Shown one piece after another: positions 11,821 through 24,600 of a DNA stretch of 64,000 nucleotides. Source of the stretch: Cryptomeria japonica (Eukaryota; Streptophyta; Pinopsida; Cupressales; Cupressaceae). The stretch covers positions 121,272,640 to 121,336,639 of the forward strand of contig NC_081410.1 of the NCBI RefSeq assembly GCF_030272615.1, read 5' to 3'. Both the position numbers and the translations under genes were made by a program. The notes beneath the pieces are model-generated. The model made no database searches. It saw only the letters and a program-made list of their open reading frames with translations, and was not told where the DNA came from. Numbering within the stretch: position 1 is the first letter of the stretch; each line of letters begins with the position of its first letter.

Positions 11821-13383
11821 TGTCATGCCCCTGCTAAAAATCAGATCGCAGCCTGTATTAAACCCTGGTCACAGCCCCTTAAAATTATAACTTAGGTGAT
11901 TAAAAAAATATAGATGGCACTAAATATGATGCTAACAATCCATAGAGGAAGCTGATTAAAATTAAATCAAGGAAATTTTCAAGGGCAGCGATTTCCTAAA
12001 ATGAAATCAAGATGGTAATTAAGATGAAGGGTTGTACTCTTTCAAAGGGTAGTAATTATAGAAGTTTGTGACTCGCTCAATAATAAGATATAAATGGGAG
12101 ATCATTTCTTGGGAAGAGATCATCATTCAAGCATTTACTCACCAATCCATCAAGAAAAAAACAATCAGCAAAGATCACCAATCCATCAAGAAAAAAACAA
12201 TCAGCAAAGATCAATCAAGCAATCAGCAATAAATCAATCAAGCATTCAAGCAATCACTCTTAAATTTGAGGAAGTGACTTGCAAATAGGTAGGACGAGAA
12301 CCCTTCCAAGTTCACGAGAGATTAAGGAAGAAAATCCTTAATTCTCTTCCCAAGTTTGGATGAAAACCCAAACCTTGATCAAGGAGGACCAAAACCCTCC
12401 AAGGTGAACAAAAGAGTTTTATGGATGAGAACCCTTAAATACTCTTGGCACAATTGATTGAGGGCCGACCAAATAAGATCAAGCCATGAAATAATTAAAT
12501 AGCTAATTATTTTAAATGGGCCAACTAAGTGGAAGGGTGCATCCCTCCAAATGAAGAGGCATAACCCCCAGCCGTAACAGGTATATAAAGGGGAATTGGT
12601 TGAGAGAAGGAGGGCAGAAAGGGAATGGAATATATCAAAGGAGCAGGCAATCAAAGGAGATCCACAGTCTTCCTAATAGAAATCAGATCCAGATCCAAAC
12701 CATATTAATCCAGAGTTAATGATACTCTAATTTTTGTGGTATGCATAAATAATTGTTTAATATATATAAATATATAAATCTGATGTATGCAGTAATTGAT
12801 GCATAAAATCCCTATATGCTAATATAATGCATTTAACCATATTAGATATGAGCAATAATATATATGATTTCCAATTTGCACAATCGATCATGGTAGGGTA
12901 TGTAAGAAAATGCAAGGAGGGGGAATGGCTATGGATCCCTCACTAGGCACACTACCTCATATGATATGGCATGCCAAGAGGGACAAGGTATCTGCTCTTG
13001 AGCCCAGGGTAGAGGGTCTTTTTGGGGCACCCTATTGTAGTTTCCCTTACAACCCCTATACTGATTGATTGTTGGGATGAATTAAAGGGACCTCCCATCA
13101 TAAAAGGGTGAGAAGGATGGCATGATGACGGGGAATGGCTATGAATGTGTCACTGGGTACACCACTTCATATGAGATGGCAGAAGGCCACATGAGGCTAA
13201 GAGGGATAGGAAATCTGCTCTTAGGCCTAGGCTTAGGGGATTTTTAGGGCACCTTATCATGCCCCTTATCTCATGTCCCATTATCCTCATAATAGTTTAG
13301 ATTTGCTATATGTTTCTTTTAACCCTAGAAGTGGATTTATCTCATGAATTATATCTTCAATGTTTATCTAACTTGATTGCAGG
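11821..13383 (+). repeat. Element D left LTR (part), with TATA box and internal repeats
   Basis: This is the 5' LTR of gypsy D up to the insertion point of copia A; it resumes at 19001. It contains a tandem 36-base duplication (around 12140-12212, unit with CACCAATCCATCAAG). A TATA box, GGTATATAAAGGGG, lies near 12590. A diverged direct repeat of about 120 bases lies at about 12928 and 13129, both beginning GGGGAATGGCTATG. Similarity to the right LTR covers its first part only. Confidence 0.75.
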
Positions 13384-14014
13384 TGTTAAATTTGTGCCCT
13401 AGTTCAGTAATCAGATTTGTAACATTTAATTATTTGTTGTCATTTAGTAAACCATAATCAAGTAAATTCAAGAATGAACCAAGAAAGCAAGAGACAAACA
13501 CAAATACCCTGGGAAAACCTCCAAGGAGGAAAAACCCAGCATTAAAGACCCACAGGTCAGATTATGTATTCAATCTTAATTGCACAAATACAATACTTAG
13601 CTTGCTTCTCCAGATCTGATCCCTTTTGTATATCAGATCTGCCTTTCTAAATACTTTAAGTCTGCACCAAAATGCTTTATATCCTCTTGGACAAGTTCGC
13701 ACAATCCTCTTTAGTAATTTCGCACCTTTAGTTGCAGAGCTAGTTCGCTGATTGCATGAGAGATAAAAGTGATGAATTGTGTTTGCAATTTACCTTTATT
13801 TATATGAGTCTTTAACCCACATATCCTAGGTCGACCTTAATCCTTTCGGCGCCAATTTACTTTACTGAGGCGTGGTGCTTTTAGAGTGGCGTGGAGGATG
13901 GGGCCGGACTTGTCTTGGGGGCACGCTACCCCTTTAAGATAGGACTCAGTCCTATATGGGTTTAGATGTTGCCTTAAGGCAATCCGAACCCATCTTACCT
14001 AGTTATAAACAACA
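13384..14014 (-). repeat. Element A 3' LTR
   Basis: Begins TGTTAAATTTGTGCC and ends ATAAACAACA on the + strand. It carries the shared copia hairpin module CCTGGGAAAACCTCC followed by GGAGGAAAAACCCAG near 13508-13539, and two TTCGC-type motifs around 13700-13750. Confidence 0.92.
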
Positions 14015-14289
14015 CTCCCTCTTAACTAGGGAAGAAGAGAATACATAATCTGAATCTTTAGAGTTCCATCTAGCACACAAGCATAGAATGGATCTAGCAC
14101 ACAAGCATAGAATTACATCTTCCACCTAGCACACAAGCATAGAATTACATCTAGCACACAAGCATAGAAAGTGTAATACACAAGTGGGTCTTTACATAAT
14201 TACAATTTTCCATCTAGCACACAAGCATAGATTGGATACTTTTCATTCTTGCACACAAGCAAAGAATGATCAAAGTGCAACATATAGAG
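14015..14289 (-). repeat. Element A 3' noncoding tandem repeat
   Basis: Between the polyprotein stop and the LTR lie about six imperfect copies of a roughly 20-base unit, CTAGCACACAAGCATAGAAT, interspersed with unique spacers. The polypurine tract adjoins the LTR at 14015 (read on the minus strand). Confidence 0.8.
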
Positions 14290-17200
14290 TCACTGTGATT
14301 GGAGCTCCCTCTCAATCAGGGTTTGATTTTCCACAATACCAAGTCTGTCTCTGAATTCTTCGAACTTCACTCTGGATAAGGGTTTGGTAAGGATATCCAC
14401 AACTTGTTTATCTATGCTAATATACTTTAGTTGAATGGCGCCTCTTTGCACCATATCCCGAATGAAGTGATAGTGCGTTTCCACATGTTTGGACTGGTCA
14501 TGGAACACATGATTTACTGACATCTTTATACAGCTTTGATTATCACAATGAATGGTGGTAGGACCACTAGCTTGACCAAATAATCCAACAAGGAGTTTGC
14601 GAAGCCACACTGCTTCTCTGGATGCAACAGATGCTGCAATGTACTCAGCTTCTGCAGTGCTTAATGCTACCGAAGATTGCTTTCTACATGCCCAAGAGAT
14701 CACTGCAGAGCCCAAATTGAAGCAGATACTTGAAGTACTTTTCCTGTCCTTGACACTTCCTGCCCAATCTGAATCTAAATAGCCTTCCAAGAAGATTGAG
14801 GTATTAAGTGAATACTTCAGCCCATAACCAATAGTGCCACACAGGTATCTTAGAATGTGCTTCGCAGCCACCAGGTGAACAAGTTTAGGCAAGCTCATGA
14901 ACTGATTGAGGGCATTCATAGCATAACAAATGTCTGGCCTAGTATTGACTAGATACAGATGGATCTGCAAAATCAGAGTTAGCTGCAGAAACACTTAACT
15001 TCTTTATGTTAGATTCCATAGGAGTATGCATGGGTTTACAATCCATCATTCTAAATCTTTTCAGAATATCAATAGTATATTTTCCTTGACTTAGAAAAAA
15101 TTCATTGGATTTTTGCCATACTTCTAACCCTAGGAAGTAATGCATTAGTCCTAAATCCTTCATTTCAAATTCTGAGGCTAATTCTTTCTTACATCTTATG
15201 ATTAATTTATTTTCACCAATGAGAAATAAATCATCCACATACAAAACCAAAATAAGCATATCATCATTATAAATCTTTAAGTAAATGTTAACATCAACAT
15301 CATTCTTACAAAATCCTAAGCTTAGTAAGTACTTATCAATTCTTTCATACCAAGCATGAGGAGCCTGTTTGAGCCCATATAAGGCTTTCTTCAACCTGCA
15401 AACATGAGAATCTCTTTTATGGATTACATAACCTTCTGGTTGCTCAATATAGACTTCCTCCTCAATGACACCATTGAGGAAGGCTGTCTTAACGTCCATT
15501 TGATGCAACTCCCAACCTTTGGCTGCATAAATAGCTATTATAGATCTAATAGAAGTATATCTAGCAATAGGAGCAAAAGTTTCTTCATAATCTATTCCTT
15601 CCTTTTGAGAAAAACCACGAGCTACAAACCTAGCTTTGTATTTTTCAATACTACCATCAGCATTATGCTTAATTTTAAACAACCATTTAGAAGAAACAAC
15701 AGACTTATCTTTGGGTCTGGGTACAATGTCCCAAACATCATTCTTGATGATAGACCCATACTCTTCATCCATGGCTGATTTCCAAGCATGATGGGACAGA
15801 GCTTCTTCGACGTTGTGAGGTTCAGACTCAATGATATTAGACATCACAGAAATGTAGTTGGCGTGATTTTGGAATCTCTGGCTATCTCTAAAGGTTCCTC
15901 TGGGAGCAGCAAATCCTTCAGCATCTTGAATCGTGTTTCTAACCCAAAGTGGTCTCTTCTTGTAGACCACAATATCCTGAGGTATATCGGTAGAGTCCAT
16001 GGGTTCTGCTGGGTCATTCTGAACTTCCTGATCCGGAAGGTCAGTGGACTCCTTCTGTATCTTAGGGTTAGCATCAACTATTGAATCTTGATTTTCAATC
16101 ACCATATCATTATTGTCAGATAATGAACCTTTAGATCTTTTGAAAGCAATATCTTCTTCAAAGGTTACATATCTACTTACCTCAACATACTTTTGATGTG
16201 AAATGTAGATCCTGAAGGCTTTGGAAGATTCATTGTATCCCACTAAGATGCCTTTCTTTCCAGAGGGATCCAACTTGGTTCGTTTTTCTTTAGGCACATG
16301 CACATACACCGGGCTCCCGAATATCCTTAGGTGGCTGATGTCAGGTTTGATTCCTGTAAAGGCTTCTTCAGGAGTTACATGCTTTAGAGCATGATGAGGA
16401 CATCTATTCTGAATGTAAATTGCTGTTTTGGATGCTTCCGCCCATAGAAAAGGTTGCAGGTCTTGATCATGAATCATGGCTCTTGCAACTTCAACAATGG
16501 TCCTATTCTTTCTTTCAGCAACTCCATTTTGCTGAGGATTGTAGGGAACGCAAAACTCCCTCTTAATTCTTGCCTTAACACAAAAATCATAGAAACTACC
16601 TGAGGTGTACTCACCTCCATTGTCAAACCTTAAACATTTCATTCGATTTCCTGTAGTGTTTTCAACTAAGGCTTTGAATTCTTTAAATTTGTTTAGGACT
16701 TCTTCAGACTCTTTAGATTTAAGAAAGTAAATCCATGTTTTCCTAGAGAAATCATCTATGAAGATAACATAATAAAGGAAGCCGCTAGGAGATGCTACAG
16801 ACATAGGACCACATAAATTTGAATGAATAAGTTCTAACTTTTTTTAAGCCCTACTATCGCTTTTATGAAAAGGGTTCTTTACATTCTTACCCATTGCACA
16901 ACCTTTACAAGCATCATCATGAGATAAACTAAGTTTAGGCATACCTTTAACCATTTTACCGAGAGTGGAAAGAGCTTGAAAGTGTAGATGTCCAAGTCTT
17001 CTATGCCATAACTCACATGATTCAGGGGCCTCATGGATGAGAGCTTGAATTGGATTAGCTGCAAGCTTATATAAACTATCACATCTATTTCCAATAATAC
17101 GAGCAGTTTTGAAATTAGATTTCTTAGACCAAGCAAATACTTTCCTTTCAGAAAATGCTATTTGCAAACCCTTATCTTCTAAGGTAGAAATGGAAATAAG

Positions 17201-18286
17201 ATTTCTTTTAATACCAAGTACAAAAAGGATATCACAGAGTTGTAAGGAAATACCAGAATCTAGTTTTAAAGAGGTAGTACCAGAACCTTTTACCGAGTAT
17301 CGAGCATTATCACCGATTACCACAGGAAGGTTGGTGTCCTTTTCAATCAGATCTGAAAGATGCTCACGAAAACCTGAGATGTGTCTAGAGGCACCACTGT
17401 CAATTATCCAAGTATTACTGTCCGTAGAAACATTGCTGGATAGAGCAAAGATAAGAAGATAATCCTCACTTTGTTCGACAACTTCATTTAAATTGACTTC
17501 CCTTTCCTTGGGATCATTCTGACAATCTCTGGCATAGTGACCATACTTATCACATCTGAAGCAACGAATGTGAGAGGAATCTCTTGACTTCTTCCTTGGA
17601 TCATAGGAGGAGGATCTAAAATCTTTGCTTCTCTTTTCTTTCTTCCAATGTCCACCTTTCCTAGATTTAGCTAAGAGAACATGATTATCATCTTTGTGAG
17701 AGTTCTTGAGTTTTCCTCTTACCTCAATTCGAGATTCCTCTTCAATGCAATCAGATTGAAGACGCTCAAAGTTGGGATGATCGACTCTTCCACCAATGCT
17801 ACGAATGAATGGTTCCCATTCATCAGGCAAACCATTTAATGCAATCATAACAAGATCTTTATCCAAAATTTGGCAATCAAGAGTACTTAGCTTGTCCTTT
17901 AGTTCATTGATCTTCATGAAGTAGGCTATGATTGAGTCTTCTTCTTTCATTTTCATGTGAAGAAGCTGCTGCCTTAGAGCAAGAGCCCTGCTGAGGTTGT
18001 TGACTTCATACATCCCTTCCAAGTGTTTGATCATTTCCCTGTCAGACACAAATTTTGATATGACAGTGACAAGATGATTCTTGACGGATTCAATTATGAT
18101 CTTCCTAGCCTTGAGGGTGTCTTTCTTGAACTGCTTCAGCTCTTCAGCATCTTCTGGAGGGGACAACCTTTCTTTTTCTACGAATTTCAGCAGATCATTC
18201 TCTTCAAGGATCAATAGAATACGAGCTTTCCAAGCAGCAAAATCAAGGGCTCCATCAAGTCTATCTTCAGCCCTCAAACCTGACAT
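14290..18286 (-). pseudogene. Element A gag-pol polyprotein, two disabling lesions
   Basis: Copia gag-pol encodes capsid, protease, integrase, RT and RNase H in one frame. From the likely start at 18286 (MSGLRAEDRL) the order is a gag domain, a CCHC knuckle (CFRCDKYGHYARDC near 17520-17563), a protease DSGASRH motif (near 17391-17401), the pre-integrase zinc region and integrase with DNGGEY (16607-16624). Then come RT with YVDD (15230-15241) and RNase H. A TAA at 16846-16844 interrupts the frame between pre-integrase and integrase. A 29-base deletion relative to element B near 14956 shifts the frame in the region between RT and RNase H. Otherwise the coding sequence is well preserved. Confidence 0.93.
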
Positions 18287-18357
18287 TTTAATCTGAAAAC
18301 AAACAACAACTATATGCAACAAATGATTTACTAAAATCTGAAGTTAGTGACACCTTA

Positions 18358-18369
18358 GCTCTGATACCA
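18358..18369 (-). promoter_or_regulatory. Element A primer binding site
   Basis: On the minus strand TGGTATCAGAGC lies directly beside the 5' LTR. It is complementary to the 3' end of initiator methionine tRNA, the usual plant copia primer. Confidence 0.93.
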
Positions 18370-19000
18370 TGTTAAATTTGTGCACTAGTTCAGTAATCAG
18401 ATTTGTAACATTTAATTATTTGTTGTCATTTAGTAAACCATAATCAAGTAAATTCAAGAATGAACCAAGAAAGCAAGAGACAAACACAAATACCCTGGGA
18501 AAACCTCCAAGGAGGAAAAACCCAGCATTAAAGACCCACAGGTCAGATTATGTATTCAATTTTAATTGCACAACTACAATACTTAGCTTGCTTCTCTAGA
18601 TCTGATCCCTTTTGTATATCAGATCTGCCTTTCTAAATACTTCAAGTCTGCACCAAAATGCCTTATATCCTCTTGGACAAGTTCGCACAATCCTCTTTAG
18701 TAATTTTGCACCTTTAGTTGCAGAGCTAGTTCGTTGATTGCATGAGAGATAAAAGTGATTAATTGTGTTTGTAATTTACCTTTATTTATATGAGTCTTTA
18801 ACCCATATATCCTAGGTTGGCCTTAATCCTTTTGGCGCCAATTTACTTTATTGAGGTGTGGTGCTTTTAGAGTGGCATGGAGGATGGGGCCGGACTTGTC
18901 TTGGGGGCACGCTACCCCTTTAAGATAGGACCTAGTCCTATATGGGTTCGGATGTTGCCTTAAGGCAATCCGAACCCATCTTACCTAGTTATAAACAACA
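18370..19000 (-). repeat. Element A 5' LTR
   Basis: The same 631-base length as its partner. On the + strand it begins TGTTAAATTTGTGCA and ends ATAAACAACA. It contains the hairpin module near 18493-18525. A TATA-like AAATAAAGG on the minus strand (about 18780) could mark its promoter. Confidence 0.92.
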
Positions 19001-19062
19001 GTAGGTATCCAAATGAACTAATTCTATCTTATTCTTGGGTGAGAATTATATCTCTAACTCTA

Positions 19063-19410
19063 TTATATTCTTGTTTCATTTGGATTTGTGAATTTAGGGC
19101 AAAATATAAGGTGATTTAGTAAAGGGACATTATAGGAGTGCTCAACTTTGTTAAATGGCCAAGAAAATCCATATGTACTCTCAGTCCTGTTCCAATTGGC
19201 CATTCCAACTTCTAGCAGCTTTAAAAACTTGGGTTTGGAAATCTCCATAGTCTTGGTTATCTGCATTGCAACAATGTAAAATATGAGTTTCTTATAGGGC
19301 TCATGTAGTGACCTTCTCTTATTTTGAAACTTTTCCTCATTCCTTGCAATCCGAATTGACCACAAGATTTCAGTAGACAATGTTGGTTGAAAATTTTGTA
19401 CACGTGGGGA
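19063..19410 (-). pseudogene. LINE ORF2 C-terminal fragment, left part split by C1
   Basis: The minus strand reads VQNFQPTLSTEILWSI and then RNEEKFQNKRRS, typical of the region after the RT-associated zinc domain in plant LINEs. The upstream part of the same LINE resumes at 28206, on the other side of element C1. The fragment lies between the left LTR of gypsy D and its gag. An inverted repeat (ATCCAAATGAAC at 19007 and GTTTCATTTGGAT at 19073) brackets its 3' end. Confidence 0.6.
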
Positions 19411-20522
19411 TGTGCAAAATTGTGGTTTCAGCCACAGTGTGAGTATGATACTCTCCTAATTTAGGGAAGGCTCCCCCATCTACAAACTAAACTAATCTAA
19501 TATGGGTGAGACAACAGTCTTTCTTCTTCTTTCAAGAAAAAACTATACTCTTTTCTCTTCACAAAAAAGTAATAGCAATTGGAAATAAATAACAACAAAT
19601 ATAGAAATGAGACTTTGAAGCAAAGTTTCCATGAAGGCACAAAGACCTCCGTCACTTCCCCGGGACAGGAAAACAGAAATGAAAACACAAAGTCTTTAGC
19701 ACTTCTACTATCCTATCAACCTTTTCAAAATAATATGAATGTACAACACACAACAACTCAAAGTCTGTCTATATGATGCACTTCACCTTACATGCACAAG
19801 TCTTAAAAATAAAAGCAGCACAAAGTCTACAAGTTATTTCTTTACTTGAGCTTTCCACATTAGCTTCAAACGTGATAAATAGCTCAAAGTCTGCAAGACC
19901 AAGTCTAAAACCAAACCTATATCTCCAAATGCAATTAGGAGCTCAAAGTCTACAAGATTGAATTTAAATCTCTTTTGAATAATAGAACAAAATTCACAAT
20001 CAACTCCAGAAAATGTCGTCACATAACAACTTGAATTGGCGCAAAGTCTCAACACAACTTGCCTCTTTTATTGAAAGCAATTTGATTTACATCTAAGCTC
20101 AAAGTCTTAGAGTGCACATACAATCTGGCAGAATTTTGTTGCATTGCCAAAAGATCAAAACTACAATAGATCCCATCAAGTATTTATAGGAGAGGAGCTT
20201 TGAGAAAAAGGTGGGAGGATCCTAACTAACTTGAGAAATTCTCTCAATCACCATGACTTATTCCAACTATAGTCCTAATCTAACTCAACTTATAGTTGCC
20301 CTACATGTAATTACATTTTCACAAAAGTACAAGTGAAAGTGACATTGCAATTAGAAATTTGACATTACATGTAATTTGTCAAAACAAAATTACAAATGCA
20401 TAATTAATCTAAGTGTCCAAAGACACAACTCCAACTGCATCATCTTTTGTCTATGATGATCTTCATGCTGCAGCAGGATGCTAGAACTTGAAATATTCTG
20501 GATCGGTGAAAACATCTTGAAC

Positions 20523-20655
20523 TCAAACGAGAATTTGCATCCTTAATGATCTTTGTGTCCTTGGGCAAGGAACTTCTACCTTATCTTCTTGCTTGGGGTA
20601 GTACTGGCTTTTCAGGAGGGAAGTTCTTTGTAAGGCTGAAGTAAGAAACCTATCT
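20523..20655 (-). pseudogene. Short coding remnant of element C1
   Basis: The minus-strand reading is TSLLKSQYYPKQEDKVEV followed by a basic tail and a stop at 20523. It is cut by the junction with copia B, and the frame then runs into B's LTR. I do not recognise it, and it does not resemble the C terminus of the C2 protein. It may be the 3' end of a different C-family ORF. Confidence 0.3.
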
Positions 20656-21155
20656 CTGTCTCTAAGGGAGTTCGCTGCCTTCAATGTAAGGTCTGCTGCT
20701 GTTTGATCAAGTTCGCACCCTCCTATTTTGGGTCTGCTACAACATGTGAGGTTTGCTGTTTGCTGTTTGAAGTCTAATGCAACCCTTATGAAGTTCGCTG
20801 CCACTATATGGAAGATTTTGATATTGCTGAATGCATAAGTATAAGATTCACTCTTCACCGAAGATTATTTTGTCAACATGAAACTTGATTGTGCTAATGA
20901 GAGGAAAATGTTGTATTTATAGGAGACATATAGTTTCCTAATCATGTCGGCCTCCTTTATACTTTAACCATATTATTTATTGCTTTCCTTTTAATTTACC
21001 TTGATAGGGTTGGCCCTATCAAGGAGGCGTGTTTATCTGAGTGTGGCGTGCAAACCTTAGTGCCGTGTGGTGATGGGCCTAACCCTATATGAAGGGGGCG
21101 GATTCCAATGTTGCCTAAGGCAATAGGAATCCGCTGGCCCTAATTACAACCAACA
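20656..21155 (-). repeat. Element B 3' LTR, outer 315 bases missing
   Basis: Aligns with 26030-26530. The match begins CTGTCTCTAAGGG at 20656 and abuts C1-type sequence directly. The missing part includes the AGGAGG/CCTCC hairpin module. Confidence 0.9.
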
Positions 21156-21179
21156 CTCCCTCTTAATTAGGGAATAGAA

Positions 21180-21629
21180 TCATAATCATAATCTTCCAGC
21201 TTGCACACAAGCATAGACTAGATCCACCTTGCATTGCTCACAGAGGGTGGAGAGGATCCTTTGCTTACCAGCTTACATTGCCCGCAGAGGATGGTCATAG
21301 GTTACAATACCATCTTACATTGCCCGCAGAGGATGGTTAAAGTTTATACTTCTCTCTGAGAAGTTTACAATACCACCTTACATTGCCCGTAGAGGGTGGT
21401 TAACATTTACAATACCATCTTACATTGCCTGCAGAGGATGGTTAATAATCACACTTCTCCCTGAGAAGTTTACAATACCACCTTACATTGCTCGCAGAGG
21501 GTGGTTAACATTTACAACACCATCTTACATTGCCCGCAGAGGATGGTTTAAGAATTATGCTTCTCCTTGAGAAGTTTACGTTACCACCTTACATTGCCCG
21601 CAGAGGGTGGATTTATACAATACAAAGTA
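21180..21629 (-). repeat. Element B 3' noncoding hairpin array
   Basis: Alternating units between the polyprotein stop and the LTR. One type is CCATC-TTACATTGCCCGCAGAG-GATGG and the other is CCACC-TTACATTGCCCGCAGAG-GGTGG. They are separated by short hairpins such as CTTCTCCCTGAGAAG. The 5-bp stems differ between types by a compensatory pair (T-A against C-G). About eight units lie at 21225-21611. The polypurine tract beside the LTR is AAGAGGGAG, read on the minus strand. Confidence 0.85.
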
Positions 21630-24600
21630 TCACTGCACTAGAGACTCCCTCTCAATTGGAGATTCATTTTCCACAATACCAAGTCTATCCCTGAAGTACA
21701 CAAACTTCACTTTTGCTAGAGGCTTGGTAAGAATATCTGCAACCTGCTCATCAGTGCTGACATACTTCAGCTGTATGGCACCTCTTTGCACCATGTCCCG
21801 AACATAATGAAAATGAGTTTCCACATGTTTTGACCTGTCATGAAACACTGGATTGTTAGACATTTTAATACAACTCTGGTTATCACAGTGAATGACTGTA
21901 GGATCCCATGGCCGACCAAACAGTCCAGCAAGAAGCTTACAAAGCCATACTGCTTCTCTGGAAGCTACACTTGCAGCAATATTCTCAGCTTCAGCAGTGC
22001 TCAATGCCACTGAGGATTGTTTTCTGCAAGCCCAAGAGATCACTGCAGAACCCAAGCTAAAGCAAATACTAGAGGTACTTTTCTTGTCTTTGACGCTTCC
22101 AGCCCAGTCTGCATCAGAATAACCTTCCAAGGTTATTGGAGTGTTAAGTGGATACTTCAGCCCAAAACCAATAGTGCCTCGCAAATATCTTAGGATATGC
22201 TTGGCAGCAACCAGGTGAACATGCTTGGGTAGGCTCATGAACTGGCTGAGAGCATTCACAGCAAAACATATGTCTGGTCTAGTATTGACTAGATACATCA
22301 GAGATCCAATCAACTGTCGGTACTCGGATGGATCTGCAAAATCAGAGTTAGCTGCAGAAATACTCAACTTCTTTAAGTTAGATTCCATAGGAGTAGACAT
22401 TGGCTTACAATCCATCATCCTAAATCTTTTCAGAATGTCAATAGTATACTTTCCTTGACTTAGAAAGATTTCGTTAGATCTTTGCCATACTTCTAAACCT
22501 AGAAAATAATGCATTAGACCTAAATCTTTCATTTCAAATTCAGAAGCTAGATCTTTCTTGCATCCAATAATAAGTTCATTTTTACCAGTAAGAAATAAGT
22601 CATCCACATAAAGAACTAAAATCAACATTTCATCATTTGCAATTTTAAGATAAATGTTAGGGTCAACATCATTTTTACGAAAGCCTAGACTTAACAAATA
22701 CTTATCAATTCTTTCATACCAAGCACGAGGGGCTTGTTTAAGACCATAAAGAGCTTTCTTTAACCTGCACATGTGAGTTAATCTATCCTGGATCTCATAT
22801 CCCTCAGGTTGCTCAATATAGACTTCTTCCTCAATGACACCATTGAGAAAAGCAGTCTTAACATCCATCTGATGTAGTTTCCAACCCTTAGCAGCAGCAA
22901 TAGCAATGATCGTTCTAATGGAGGTATATCTAGCAACAGGGGCAAATGTTTCTTCATAATCTATGCCTTCCTTTTGGGAAAAACCACGTGCTACAAATCT
23001 AGCCTTATATTTTTCAATACTACCATCAACATTATGTTTAATTTTAAACAACCATTTAGAGGAAACAACGGATTTACCTTTGGGTTGGGGCACAAGGTCC
23101 CATACATCATTCTTGATGATTGACTGATATTCTTCATCCATAGCAAGCTTCCAGGCATGATGACTTAAGGCTTCTTCAACATTGCAAGGTTCAGTTTCAA
23201 TGAGATTACACATTAAGGAAACATAGTTGGAAAATACCCGAGGTCTCTTAGATTCACGGAAGGTGCCACTTGGAGCAGCAAATTTTTCTGCTTCTTGAAT
23301 GGTGTTTCTTACCCAAAGTGGCCTCTTTTTGGAGATGATAATGTCACTGGGAATGTCAGTGGGATTCATGGGCTCAGGGAGATTATCATGATCCTCTTGG
23401 GATGGAGGTTCAACTTGCTCCCTCTGAATCTCAGGGTTAGTATCAACATTTGTATTTTGATTAATATTAGATTCATCAATAACACAAGAGCCTTTTGATT
23501 TCTTAAAAGCAATGTCTTCTTCAAATGTAACATCCCTACTTACCTCAATGTACCTTTGACTTGGGATGTAAATCCTGAATGCCTTGGAGGATTCACTGTA
23601 TTCGACAAGCATGCCTTTCTTTCCGGAGGGTTCCAATGTTGATCGCTTTTCTTTAGGTATATGAACATAGACGGGACTTCCAAAGATTCTGAGATGACTG
23701 ATGTCTGGTTTGGAACCTGTGAAAGCTTCTTCCGGGGTCATGTTCTTTAGAGCACGATGAGGACATCTATTCTGTATATATACTGCACTTCTAGAAGCCT
23801 CAGCCCATAGAAAACTCTGAAGGTCTTGATCGTGGATCATAGCCTTTGCAGCCTCCACAATGGTCCTATTCTTTCTTTCAGCGACACCATTTTGTTGAGG
23901 ATTGTATGGAACACAAAACTCCCTCTTAATTCTTGATTCAACGCAAAAATCATGAAAGCTTCCGGAGGTGTACTCACCTCCATTGTCAGATCTTAAACAT
24001 TTAATTCTTTTACCAGAGGAGTTTTTAGATAATGCTTTAAATTCTTTAAATTTACTTAACACTTCATCAGATTCTTTAGATTTCAAGAAGTAGATCCAAG
24101 TTTTCCTAGAGAAGTCATCTATGAAGATTACGTTCTAGGAGATGCCATAGACATAGGACCACATAAATCAGAGTGAACAAGTTCTAGTTTGTCTTTAGCT
24201 CTATTTTCGCTTTTATGAAATGGACTTTTAACATTCTTACCAATAGCACAACCTTTACAAATGTTATCATGAACTTGACTGAGTTTAGGCATACCTTTGA
24301 CTAACCTTTCAAGTGATGGAAGAGCTTGGTAATGTAGATGTCCAAGTCTTCTATGCCATAGCTCATAGGATTCCGGGACCTCATTAATGAGGGCTTGAAT
24401 AGGGTTAGTAGAGAGCTTATAAAGACTATCATATCTATGACCAATTATATGAGCAGATTTGAAACTAGCTTTCTTAGACCAAGCAAGAATTTTTCCTTCA
24501 GAAAATGCAATTTGATAACCTTTATCTTTTAGGGCAGAAATGGAAATTAGATTTCTTTTAATTCCAGGAACAAACAGTATATCACTAAGATGTAATGAAA

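Larger units (their letters stand above)
13384..19000 (-). mobile_element. Element A: Ty1/copia retrotransposon, near full length
   Basis: The 631-base LTRs are at 13384-14014 and 18370-19000, with TG...CA ends. The flanks GCAGG and GTAGG form a five-base target duplication with one mismatch. On the minus strand the order is 5' LTR, initiator-Met tRNA primer site, gag-pol, a tandem-repeat 3' noncoding region, a purine tract (AAGAGGGAG) and the 3' LTR. By eye the LTRs differ at roughly 22 of 631 positions, mostly transitions. It sits inside the left LTR region of gypsy D. Confidence 0.95.

Noticed and set aside
14060-14240. Regular short repeats with spacers resembling a CRISPR array
   Set aside because: They lie between the pol stop and the LTR of a plant copia element, are imperfect, and the genome is eukaryotic.
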